Positions 39,130 through 45,441 of a DNA stretch of 45,441 nt are shown here, piece by piece. Positions within the stretch are counted from its first letter, which is position 1, and every line of letters starts with the position of its first letter. A model generated the notes under the pieces. The model did no database searches and was not told the DNA's origin. It saw nothing but the letters and a program-made list of their open reading frames with translations. The position numbers and the translations under genes were made by a program. The stretch is from Clostridium tyrobutyricum DSM 2637 = ATCC 25755 = JCM 11008 (GTDB taxonomy: Bacteria; Bacillota; Clostridia; Clostridiales; Clostridiaceae): NCBI RefSeq assembly GCF_000359585.1, contig NZ_APMH01000034.1, positions 1 to 45,441 on the forward strand. The letters are read 5' to 3'.

Positions 39130-39702
39130 ATGGTATTCGGATATGCTAGAGTAAGTACTCAGGAGCAAAATTTAGATAGACAGATAGATTCTTTAAAAAT
39201 ATCAGGAGCAGAAGAAATAATACAAGAAAAAATTACTGGCACAAAAGCAGATAGACCTGAATTAAATAGATTACTGGACAAACTACGAAAGGGAGACATT
39301 ATATTAGTATCTGATCTCACTAGATTGAGCAGGAGTACAAAAGATCTCTTTAATCTTGTAGAGCAAATTGAGAAAAAAGGTGCTAATATTAAAAGTCTGA
39401 AGGAAAGTTGGTTAGATACTACAACACCCCAGGGAAAATTGATGTTTACCTTTATGGCTGGAATAAGTCAGTTTGAAAGGGATTTAATAAGCCAAAGAAC
39501 AAAAGAAGGACTTGCTGCAGCAAGAGCACGTGGTAGAAAAGGTGGAAGAAAACCAAAGCTTGATGATAATAAAAAGAAAGCAATATATGAATTGTATCAA
39601 CAGAAAAAAACAACAGTAAAAAATCTATGTGCTATGTTTAATATAAGTAAACCTACTCTCTACAAAGTCATAGAACAAATTAGTAAGATGAAAGTGTCAT
39701 AG
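39130..39702 (+). CDS. Serine resolvase/invertase
   Basis: A 190-aa small serine recombinase. The catalytic domain is complete: Ser9 in YARVSTQEQNLDRQ, the Arg-containing DLTRLSRSTKDLFNLV motif, and the QFERDLISQRTKEGLAAARA helix leading to GRKGGRKPKL. A C-terminal helix-turn-helix (TVKNLCAMFNISKPTLYKVI) binds DNA. On plasmids such enzymes resolve multimers at a res site next to the gene, which helps stable inheritance. Transposon-type resolvases are the alternative, but no Tn3 transposase is present. Confidence 0.9.
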   Translation: MVFGYARVSTQEQNLDRQIDSLKISGAEEIIQEKITGTKADRPELNRLLDKLRKGDIILVSDLTRLSRSTKDLFNLVEQIEKKGANIKSLKESWLDTTTPQGKLMFTFMAGISQFERDLISQRTKEGLAAARARGRKGGRKPKLDDNKKKAIYELYQQKKTTVKNLCAMFNISKPTLYKVIEQISKMKVS

Positions 39703-39844
39703 TAAGATCATTAACCCAGTAGTTCATTTATAAAAGTTGTTTATATATAATACTGATAAATATGAAGTATAATAAAGATTAAGTGCTATAATGGAAAATC
39801 AATTAAACACTGGATTAATCAGGTAAAAAGAGTGGAGTGATATA

Positions 39845-40564
39845 ATGGATAATTATATAGATGAGTATATACTTAAGAAAATTCAAGAAAGACATCATAA
39901 TAATAAGGAGATGATAGAAAAATCTATTTCAGATTATGAATTATATTTTTTGAATGAATACAAAAAGGAGTATCCCTTAAGGCTTTTGTCGATCTATTAC
40001 TTAATGAGGTTTAGAAACAAATTACGGCATTTGGTATTATTACCGGGTGAACATGAATACGAGAAAATTAATAGAGAAAATGAATTATTTGATGCAACTA
40101 TGTCTTTATTAATCCATATAGGTAAAAGGGATTTGAAATTACAATTTCCATTAACAATAAATGTAAGCAAATTGTCACGTTACATAGATAGCCAAAATTC
40201 AAATAAGGTATCTTTCAATGTAGATAACCTATTTAGTATTATACCAGAAGAATATAAGGATACTTATGAGATAGATAATAAGATTAGAATTGAGAAAAAT
40301 GACGTTCTTTATGAAGAAAAGAAGAGAAATCCCATTATAATAATGCGGGGAAGTAAAGCAACTAGACATACCATAATTAATGGCAATCATAGAATTATGC
40401 ATAATTCTATGATTGGACAAAGTGTAGTAGATGGATATTATATTACAAGTGAGGAATGTTGCAAATTTGCACTAACTAAAGATTATAAAACACTTTATAA
40501 ATTGATATTACATTTGATAGATAAAGTTACTGGTAGTATCAATGTTGAAAAGAATATACCTTAA
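39845..40564 (+). CDS. Hypothetical protein with ParB-like motif
   Basis: A 239-aa soluble protein. Its C-terminal part contains PIIIMRGSKATRHTIINGNH then RIMHNSMIGQSVVDGYYI, which resembles the 'v.DGnHRi.Aa...G...v.gy.i' element of the ParB/sulfiredoxin-like fold (phosphate-binding GNHR loop). The N-terminal two thirds are helical and unrecognised. ParB-like nucleotide-binding domains occur in partition, modification and defence proteins. It stands alone with GGAGTG upstream of the ATG. The function is not predicted. Confidence 0.55.
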   Translation: MDNYIDEYILKKIQERHHNNKEMIEKSISDYELYFLNEYKKEYPLRLLSIYYLMRFRNKLRHLVLLPGEHEYEKINRENELFDATMSLLIHIGKRDLKLQFPLTINVSKLSRYIDSQNSNKVSFNVDNLFSIIPEEYKDTYEIDNKIRIEKNDVLYEEKKRNPIIIMRGSKATRHTIINGNHRIMHNSMIGQSVVDGYYITSEECCKFALTKDYKTLYKLILHLIDKVTGSINVEKNIP

Positions 40565-40587
40565 ACGGCCTATCTGCCTAATTTTAA

Positions 40588-40621
40588 AAAGGAGTGTCAA
40601 CTGTTGATACTCCTTTGATTT
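40588..40621 (+). terminator. Terminator after the ParB-like gene
   Basis: AAAGGAGTGTCAAC pairs with GTTGATACTCCTTT through one G:U pair (40588-40616), with a weak T-tract after it. Confidence 0.6.
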
Positions 40622-40751
40622 ATATTAATTGCATTAGTTTTACTATTTTTACTTTGTCTCTGATCTTTTCTAATATATTTATTATATTTAAAAATTACCT
40701 TTATATGGTATGCAATCTTCAGTACATGACACAGTTGCTGGTATTACCCCT

Positions 40752-40818
40752 AATTGCAAAAAATCTGCTTAAATATTCGATATTTTGTGGCTGTTTTATT
40801 GATTTAGATCCAATATAT
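40752..40818 (+). repeat. Diverged direct repeat, copy 2
   Basis: AATTGCAAAAAATCTGCTTA and following bases match 3706-3775 at about 80% identity. It abuts the end of the signal peptidase gene, so one edge of the secretion cluster coincides with this repeat. Confidence 0.55.
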
Positions 40819-40820
40819 AT

Positions 40821-41363
40821 TTAGAAAAATTTAAATCTATTAAATGGAAAAAATTTAAATATAATATGTCCTTTAATTGATTTTATATTAATCGGACCTA
40901 AATATCTACTATCATTACTCAATGGTCTATTATCACCAAGTACAAAAATAAACCCTTTTTTTATTTTAATTATTTGATTTTCATGTAAGAAAGTACCTCC
41001 ATTTGTAGTAATATATTTTTTTATATAAGGTTCCTTTAATTTGTTACCATTTAGATAAATACTACCACCTCTAAGTTCTATTTTATCACCTTCAACTCCT
41101 ATAATTCTTTTTATATATATATCATGATTTTTATTATTAGAATTAAAGATGATAATTTGACCTCTCTTAAAATTTTTTGTGAATAATGAAATCTTTTCAA
41201 TTAGGACACTATCGTTATTATTAAGTGTAGGCATCATTGATTGGCCACTAATATGTACTGTTGAAAATATATAGATTTTAAATAGTAAAGATATAATTAT
41301 AGTTATAGTTATTATTTTTACTAATTTATTTTTTCCCATAAATATACCCTGAAATTTAGACAT
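40821..41363 (-). CDS. Type I signal peptidase, cluster-dedicated
   Basis: A 180-aa membrane-anchored serine protease that removes Sec signal peptides. One N-terminal helix (about 13-33) is followed by the catalytic serine motif ISGQSMMPTL (Ser42), the catalytic lysine in IYIKRIIGVEGD (Lys85) and the conserved box GFIFVLGDNRPLSNDSRYLG. All key residues are present. A second ATG eight codons in has a better spaced ribosome site (AGGGTATATTT) and may be the true start. It is the last gene of a minus-strand cluster that begins with a secreted protein having an AxA-type cleavage site, so it may process that product. Confidence 0.9.
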   Translation of the reverse strand: MSKFQGIFMGKNKLVKIITITIIISLLFKIYIFSTVHISGQSMMPTLNNNDSVLIEKISLFTKNFKRGQIIIFNSNNKNHDIYIKRIIGVEGDKIELRGGSIYLNGNKLKEPYIKKYITTNGGTFLHENQIIKIKKGFIFVLGDNRPLSNDSRYLGPINIKSIKGHIIFKFFPFNRFKFF

Positions 41364-41369
41364 AGTTAT

Positions 41370-42020
41370 TTATAGCTTTTGAGACAAACCACCATTGTCA
41401 AATTCATATATATAATCGCTTAACTCATTTATATCTTGTGAAATATGACTTGTTAAAAGTATTGTCTTTCCTTTCATTTTGAGTTCAAGTAGCTTTTGTT
41501 TTATTAATTTTACACCATTTTTATCTAAACCGTTCATTGGTTCATCAAGAATTAATATTTCAGGATCTTCCATAATTGCTTGAGCAATACCTAATCTTTG
41601 TTTCATTCCTAATGAATATTTTTTTACACTTTCATGATTATCTATATCTAAATTAACGCATTTTATTGCATTTTCAATTTCTGTCTTTCCTATTTTATTA
41701 TTTATACTAGCTAAAAATTTAAGATTTTCAAAGGCAGTATATTCAGGTAAAAAACCAGGATGCTCAATTAAAACACCAATATTTTCAGGGAAATCAGTAT
41801 CTATTCCAATCTTTTTTCCATTAACATTAATATATCCTGATGTAGGTCTTACAAATCCACATATAATTTTGAAAAGCAGACTTTTACCAGAGCCATTTAT
41901 TCCAATAAATCCATAAGACTTTCCTTTTTTTATATTTAGATTAATATTATTTAATACAATTTTGTTTTTATATTGCTTTGTTAAATTTACAATTTCTATT
42001 ATATTGTCAGTAGAATTCAT
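41370..42020 (-). CDS. ABC transporter ATPase
   Basis: A 216-aa ATPase with Walker A GINGSGKSLLFK, Q-loop region, signature YSLGMKQRLGIAQAI, Walker B ILILDEPMNGLD and the switch His in LLTSHIS. It resembles the ATPases of lantibiotic-immunity and ABC-2-type exporters (the LanF group) and is shorter than most at the C-terminus. AGGAGTG precedes the ATG. It serves the three permease genes directly upstream in the same operon. Confidence 0.9.
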   Translation of the reverse strand: MNSTDNIIEIVNLTKQYKNKIVLNNINLNIKKGKSYGFIGINGSGKSLLFKIICGFVRPTSGYINVNGKKIGIDTDFPENIGVLIEHPGFLPEYTAFENLKFLASINNKIGKTEIENAIKCVNLDIDNHESVKKYSLGMKQRLGIAQAIMEDPEILILDEPMNGLDKNGVKLIKQKLLELKMKGKTILLTSHISQDINELSDYIYEFDNGGLSQKL

Positions 42021-42037
42021 AAAAACACTCCTTTTTG

Positions 42038-42868
42038 TTATATATAATCAATATCTCTTTTTTTTATTATTAATATATTTAAAATGAAGTTTATAATTAG
42101 AAAAATGAATAGATATAAAATTGAAAATGATAAGCTAAAGCCTTCAAATCCACCTTTAAATAAATCGTGTCTTAACAGCATTTCTTGATTTATTAACATG
42201 AGCTTGTTTATTTTTTCAAATTGTGGTGTAATTACAGTAATGATGCAAATTAATATACCAATTATGGCTGCATGATTTGAATTAAAAAAAACATTATATA
42301 TATTATTTATAAAACTTATTAGGCATATCATCGTAAAAACATTTAATATGATTATATAAGTCATTATTAAGTATTGATTTATACCAATAGTCAATTGATT
42401 GTAATTATTTATTGAAATGTTAGTATTTATAAATGCATTAACTCCCATCTTAATAAAAAGTGCAATCAATGAAGATATAAATAATATTAAATAATACTTT
42501 ATAATAATAATCCAAATAGTAATATTACAAGATATAATCCAGTCCGACTTTTTTTTTATTCTAGGTAATATTAAAATAGTTGTTTTTTTTAGCTTATCTA
42601 TAATAGAACTGTTTATTAAATAAATAAGTAATATGTTTGGTAATATCCATATGGCAAATAATGAAAAATCCTTAACAATATCAAAATTTGAATTTAAGCC
42701 ACCAAATATTAATATTAATACATCACCCATTAAAAAATATCCTGGTTTTTGAAGTCCTACAATACTTAATTTTATATAAGTTATCATTATTGATGTAATT
42801 ACTAAAACTACCATATATTCCTTATTGATTGTACCTTTTAAATTTATTTTTATCAATCTTTTAATCAA
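42038..42868 (-). CDS. ABC transporter permease 3
   Basis: A 276-aa integral membrane protein with about six hydrophobic helices and no recognisable enzymatic motif. Its start overlaps the end of the previous permease gene by eight bases, indicating coupling. The overall layout (N-terminal helix, polar loop, five further helices) is that of ABC-2-type permeases. Probably one of three related but non-identical permeases working with the single ATPase. Confidence 0.75.
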   Translation of the reverse strand: MIKRLIKINLKGTINKEYMVVLVITSIMITYIKLSIVGLQKPGYFLMGDVLILIFGGLNSNFDIVKDFSLFAIWILPNILLIYLINSSIIDKLKKTTILILPRIKKKSDWIISCNITIWIIIIKYYLILFISSLIALFIKMGVNAFINTNISINNYNQLTIGINQYLIMTYIIILNVFTMICLISFINNIYNVFFNSNHAAIIGILICIITVITPQFEKINKLMLINQEMLLRHDLFKGGFEGFSLSFSILYLFIFLIINFILNILIIKKRDIDYI

Positions 42869-43721
42869 ATTTAATCACTGACCTTTTATTAATTATTACA
42901 TTAATTACTATTAACATAATTAAAAATATTAAACTAACTATAAATGACCGTGATAGTGTAATATTATAAGGAGTATTGTTGTCAAACTTGTGAAAGCTTA
43001 TAATAGCTATTGTATTCAATGTAATATAGTTTATTATTTTAAATATTCCTAATGTTAAGTTATACATATAATTAATTATACTCATAAAGATATATATAAT
43101 TATAATTAGATTGCAAACGTAAATATTATATATATAATTTGTTAGCATATCTTTAAAACTAATAATTATGGCTGTAGCTATATAAATCTCTAAAAATGAA
43201 ATTATAGTGGACTGCATGGGTGTTAGTGAAAATACAAAATTGCTTAAATATAATGGATTCACAGGATTTATATTCATAATTGTTGAGCTCCAATGTCCTT
43301 CAAAACCAAAAAAAGTATAACTCATTAGAAATGCTGACAAAAAAAATATAAATAAAAGTAATAGACCTATAAGTAAGCTTGAAAGTAGTTTACTTATTAT
43401 CAATATAATCTTTTTTTTGCTCCTTGCAATTAGATATTGATAGTGCCCAGTTTTACCATTGATAATTGAAGTTATAATTATTACTAATGGCAAATAAACA
43501 CATAATACTATCATAGGATAAGTTATAACCTTAAAAAAGCCATCCCAAATATTAATATCTAAATTATATTTTAAACTTAATTCATTTAAGGACTCTATAA
43601 TTTTATAAGAAATGAATAAAAAAAACATTGTACTAAAAAGTATTATTTTTTTTATTCTACATACTGTTAAATTTAATTTAATCAAATTTAATACAGTACA
43701 TTTTTTAAAAGTATTATTCAT
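42861..43721 (-). CDS. ABC transporter permease 2
   Basis: A 286-aa membrane protein with about six helices, including MIVLCVYLPLVIIITSIING followed by KTGHYQYLIARSKKKIILII, the cytoplasmic 'R.kKk' loop common in ABC-2-type permeases. ATG with a GAGGAAT ribosome site. It overlaps both neighbours by eight bases. Very AT-rich codons, like the rest of this cluster. Confidence 0.75.
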   Translation of the reverse strand: MNNTFKKCTVLNLIKLNLTVCRIKKIILFSTMFFLFISYKIIESLNELSLKYNLDINIWDGFFKVITYPMIVLCVYLPLVIIITSIINGKTGHYQYLIARSKKKIILIISKLLSSLLIGLLLLFIFFLSAFLMSYTFFGFEGHWSSTIMNINPVNPLYLSNFVFSLTPMQSTIISFLEIYIATAIIISFKDMLTNYIYNIYVCNLIIIIYIFMSIINYMYNLTLGIFKIINYITLNTIAIISFHKFDNNTPYNITLSRSFIVSLIFLIMLIVINVIINKRSVIKFD

Positions 43722-44535
43722 AAATATTCCTCTTTCGTGATTTTAAAATAAATATGGCAGATGAAAAGAATGTAATAAATATAAGTTCTACTAGAATTTC
43801 ATTAAGTGTTACATTAGGGGTTAAATAAAATTGGTTTATTGATGTAGGTAAATATGATTGTACATTAAAAAATTGTAATATTAAATCTGCGCCAATCCAA
43901 AATAAGAAAGGTGAAATCATTATTGCAATTGTGTTTTTTATAATTGAAGATATTGCTAATGCGATACTGGAATATGCAAAGCCAAATATAAAGTTAATAA
44001 TTATATGTACTAATGCATATAGATAGAAATTATATATAAGCAAATTTGCAAAAACACCACCATATGCACCCTTTCCAAAGAAATCATTTATACTTCCACT
44101 AAAGAATATACTCACAATTATCGTTAAAATAATCAGTGGAAATGAAACAGCTACACCACCTGCTAATCCATTAGCAAGTAATTTTGTAAATAAATATTTT
44201 TTATGATTAGTTCTTATATCAATATATTTAACCATCCCATTTTTTATATCTTCTAAATATGATAATGAATACGGTAGTGCAGCAATAATTGGCATTAAAG
44301 GTGTATATAAAGTTAATGACTTAAACCAAACTGAATACATATTAAGTCCGTCTTGAACTATTTTTCTAGCGCTAGCCTGAAGAGCTGGTGATTGAATATC
44401 AGGAGCGTTATAATCAAAAAAAAGAAACTTATGGATTGCATTATATCCACTTAGAAGTTCTATCAATAGTCCTATAAAAATAATGATTAAAAATTTTTTC
44501 CTTAAAAGTGCTCTTTTTAATTCGATTTTTAACAT
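43714..44535 (-). CDS. ABC transporter permease 1
   Basis: A 273-aa membrane protein with about six helices. After the first helix there is an extended external loop (HKFLFFDYNAPDIQSPALQA), and then SYLEDIKNGMVKYIDIRTNH, a cytoplasmic motif typical of ABC-2 permeases. AAGGAGCAATTT precedes the ATG. First gene of the permease-permease-permease-ATPase-signal peptidase unit and downstream of the secreted-protein gene. Confidence 0.78.
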   Translation of the reverse strand: MLKIELKRALLRKKFLIIIFIGLLIELLSGYNAIHKFLFFDYNAPDIQSPALQASARKIVQDGLNMYSVWFKSLTLYTPLMPIIAALPYSLSYLEDIKNGMVKYIDIRTNHKKYLFTKLLANGLAGGVAVSFPLIILTIIVSIFFSGSINDFFGKGAYGGVFANLLIYNFYLYALVHIIINFIFGFAYSSIALAISSIIKNTIAIMISPFLFWIGADLILQFFNVQSYLPTSINQFYLTPNVTLNEILVELIFITFFSSAIFILKSRKRNIYE

Positions 44536-44625
44536 AAATTGCTCCTTTTCTTAATAAAAATTTATATGTTTTTATATAAATGATTGCCTCATATATTTCT
44601 AACTATTTGGTTACTAATAACATAA

Positions 44626-44662
44626 GGTAAAAAGAATACCACTTATTGAGGTATCTTTTTAC
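44626..44662 (-). terminator. Hairpin between the secreted-protein gene and the ABC genes
   Basis: GGTAAAAAGAATACC (44626-44640) pairs with GGTATCTTTTTACC (44649-44662) with one bulged base. On the minus strand it would act as a partial terminator, allowing more secreted protein than transporter to be made. Confidence 0.6.
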
Positions 44663-44815
44663 CATATATTTATTTAGAATTTATGATTACAAAATTTGGG
44701 CAATTTTTTAAATGTTTATAATATTATAGTTTATATGTTTCTAATACAATATTTACATAATAATTATTTTTAAGCTTATAAAGCTTGTCTTAACATGTAC
44801 TATAAAAATTATCAA

Positions 44816-45262
44816 CTATTTTTTTGAATTTATATCTATATATCCATATGCTGATCTAGAAGTTGTTTCAAAATAATCATTTGATCCCATTAAAGTATAG
44901 TAATAGGAATAACTCATAGTGCTATTTACAAAATTTGTATAGCCAGTACCTTGACGAACCAATGTTTCACCGGTTCTTGGAGAAATATTTGAATTAAGCA
45001 TTTGAGCAACCATGTAATAAGATGGTCCATTTACTATACGAGTTAATGAAATTTTCCCAGAGTTGGAATTAGTGCAATAATAGCTTCTTCCCATGGTAGG
45101 ATTTTCAATAGCTGGCAATGTTAAAGACCAAGTATCTGCATGTACAGTTTTAGGACTAGAAAAAGCAGTAATGGCTACAAAAGTTAATACCATTATTAAC
45201 GACAAATAAATTTTTTGCATGTTGTTCTTTCTAAAGCATGTTGACAATTTAATCAAATTCAC
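44816..45262 (-). CDS. Secreted protein precursor, DUF2712-like
   Basis: A 148-aa exported protein. GTG 45262 follows AGGGGAGA; longer readings have no ribosome site. The signal peptide has a basic N-region, a hydrophobic core (YLSLIMVLTFVAITAF) and a likely cleavage after SPKTVHA. The mature ~105 residues are Ser/Thr/Tyr/Asn-rich (SYYCTNSNSGKISLTRI; STMSYSYYYTLMGSNDYFET), predicted beta-strand, with a single Cys. It resembles, from memory, the small DUF2712 secreted proteins of Firmicutes that are encoded with ABC transporters. A bacteriocin-like or lactococcin-972-like activity is possible but no hallmark confirms it. It is the first gene of the cluster with a good promoter. Confidence 0.7.
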   Translation of the reverse strand: MNLIKLSTCFRKNNMQKIYLSLIMVLTFVAITAFSSPKTVHADTWSLTLPAIENPTMGRSYYCTNSNSGKISLTRIVNGPSYYMVAQMLNSNISPRTGETLVRQGTGYTNFVNSTMSYSYYYTLMGSNDYFETTSRSAYGYIDINSKK

Positions 45263-45306
45263 TTTAATCTCCCCTTTTTTTACATTATTTGTAGAGTTAC
45301 ATATCA

Positions 45307-45335
45307 AACATACCATAAAATAGTAAATAAGGCAA
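45307..45335 (-). promoter_or_regulatory. Promoter of the secreted-protein gene
   Basis: On the minus strand TTGCCT (45335-45330) and TATGTT (45312-45307) are 17 bases apart, about 45 bases before the GTG start. Confidence 0.5.
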
Positions 45336-45441
45336 TAATTTTTTAATAATTTTTTAACAATTTATTAACTGATAAAATTGAAAATTTTTCGTATTAAGAA
45401 TTATATAATATATAGACAAATGTTACGTAATATATTATACT

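Noticed and set aside
39130-39702. Resolvase as part of a Tn3-family transposon
   Set aside because: No Tn3 transposase or 38-bp terminal repeats were seen in the window; plasmid multimer resolution fits better.
40594-40824. 76-codon ORF after the ParB-like gene
   Set aside because: It starts inside a terminator stem and runs through the diverged repeat; the translation is low-complexity hydrophobic and has no ribosome site.
44816-45262. Secreted protein as a confirmed lactococcin-972 bacteriocin
   Set aside because: Size and secretion fit, but the typical GGxW and repeated aromatic motifs of that family are not clear and the immunity gene layout differs.

Overview
The window reads as low-GC Clostridium-type DNA (strongly AT-rich, AGGAGG-type ribosome sites, frequent TTG/GTG starts), most likely a conjugative or mobilisable plasmid of about this size or a large part of one. 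It has a ParMRC-type partition locus, a MOBQ-type relaxase beside a recognisable oriT, and a full Gram-positive mating-channel operon. No recognised replication initiator is present. The 202-aa gene upstream of the partition locus and the AT-rich, hairpin-dense region near 21.6-24.2 kb are the best places to look for replication functions. No tRNA, rRNA or CRISPR array was seen.

Layout. (1) 0-2.8 kb, minus strand: a TcdR/UviA-like sigma factor followed by a small coiled-coil/TM protein (XhlA-like), a GH25 endolysin and a second membrane protein (LLH-holin-like). Together they look like a lysis or release cassette under its own sigma factor. (2) 2.8-3.9 kb: decayed insertion sequence DNA and a 34-bp perfect palindrome. 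(3) 3.9-6.3 kb: an RHH-like protein, a centromere-like repeat region, an actin-like ParM and a ParR-like adaptor. (4) 6.3-10.7 kb: mobilisation accessory proteins, oriT with an RSF1010-like nick site, MobA/MobL relaxase, and small RHH proteins. (5) 10.8-20.8 kb: one long T4SS operon in the Trs/Tra order: VirB2-like pilin, VirB3-like, TrsD-like, VirB4 ATPase, an EssB/YukC-like TrsF, a two-domain peptidoglycan hydrolase, VirB8-like, a coupling protein split into membrane and ATPase subunits, a lipoprotein and VirB6-like. (6) 20.9-25.9 kb: small genes and an unusual non-coding region. It contains two families of repeated stem-loops whose loops are conserved while their stems change in a compensatory way, long G:U-tolerant hairpins, and two small membrane-peptide genes that look like type I toxin loci.

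(7) 26.1-27.9 kb: an orphan protein with a beta-propeller-like N-terminus and a PD-(D/E)XK-like nuclease C-terminus, bracketed by a short direct repeat. (8) 28.1-32.9 kb: a 46-aa peptide gene and an arsenic operon arsR-arsD-arsA-acr3-(broken DUF4177 gene)-arsC behind a 32-bp palindromic operator. (9) 33.0-34.8 kb: a small tyrosine recombinase, a HigBA toxin-antitoxin pair with two operator repeats, and two gene remnants, one a broken paralogue of the 21997-22524 gene. (10) 35.1-40.6 kb: a 1246-aa SIR2-type defence protein, a serine resolvase and a ParB-like protein of unknown role. (11) 40.8-45.3 kb, minus strand: a secreted peptide/protein precursor, three ABC permeases, one ABC ATPase and a dedicated type I signal peptidase, which look like one export or immunity unit.

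The backbone (partition, transfer, resolution) maintains and spreads the element, while arsenic resistance, the two defence candidates, toxin-antitoxin loci and the secretion cluster are cargo. The most novel-looking material is the stem-loop region at 21.2-24.2 kb, followed by the propeller-nuclease gene and the signal-peptidase/ABC/secreted-protein cluster. All family names come from motifs I can read in the translations; no database search was possible.
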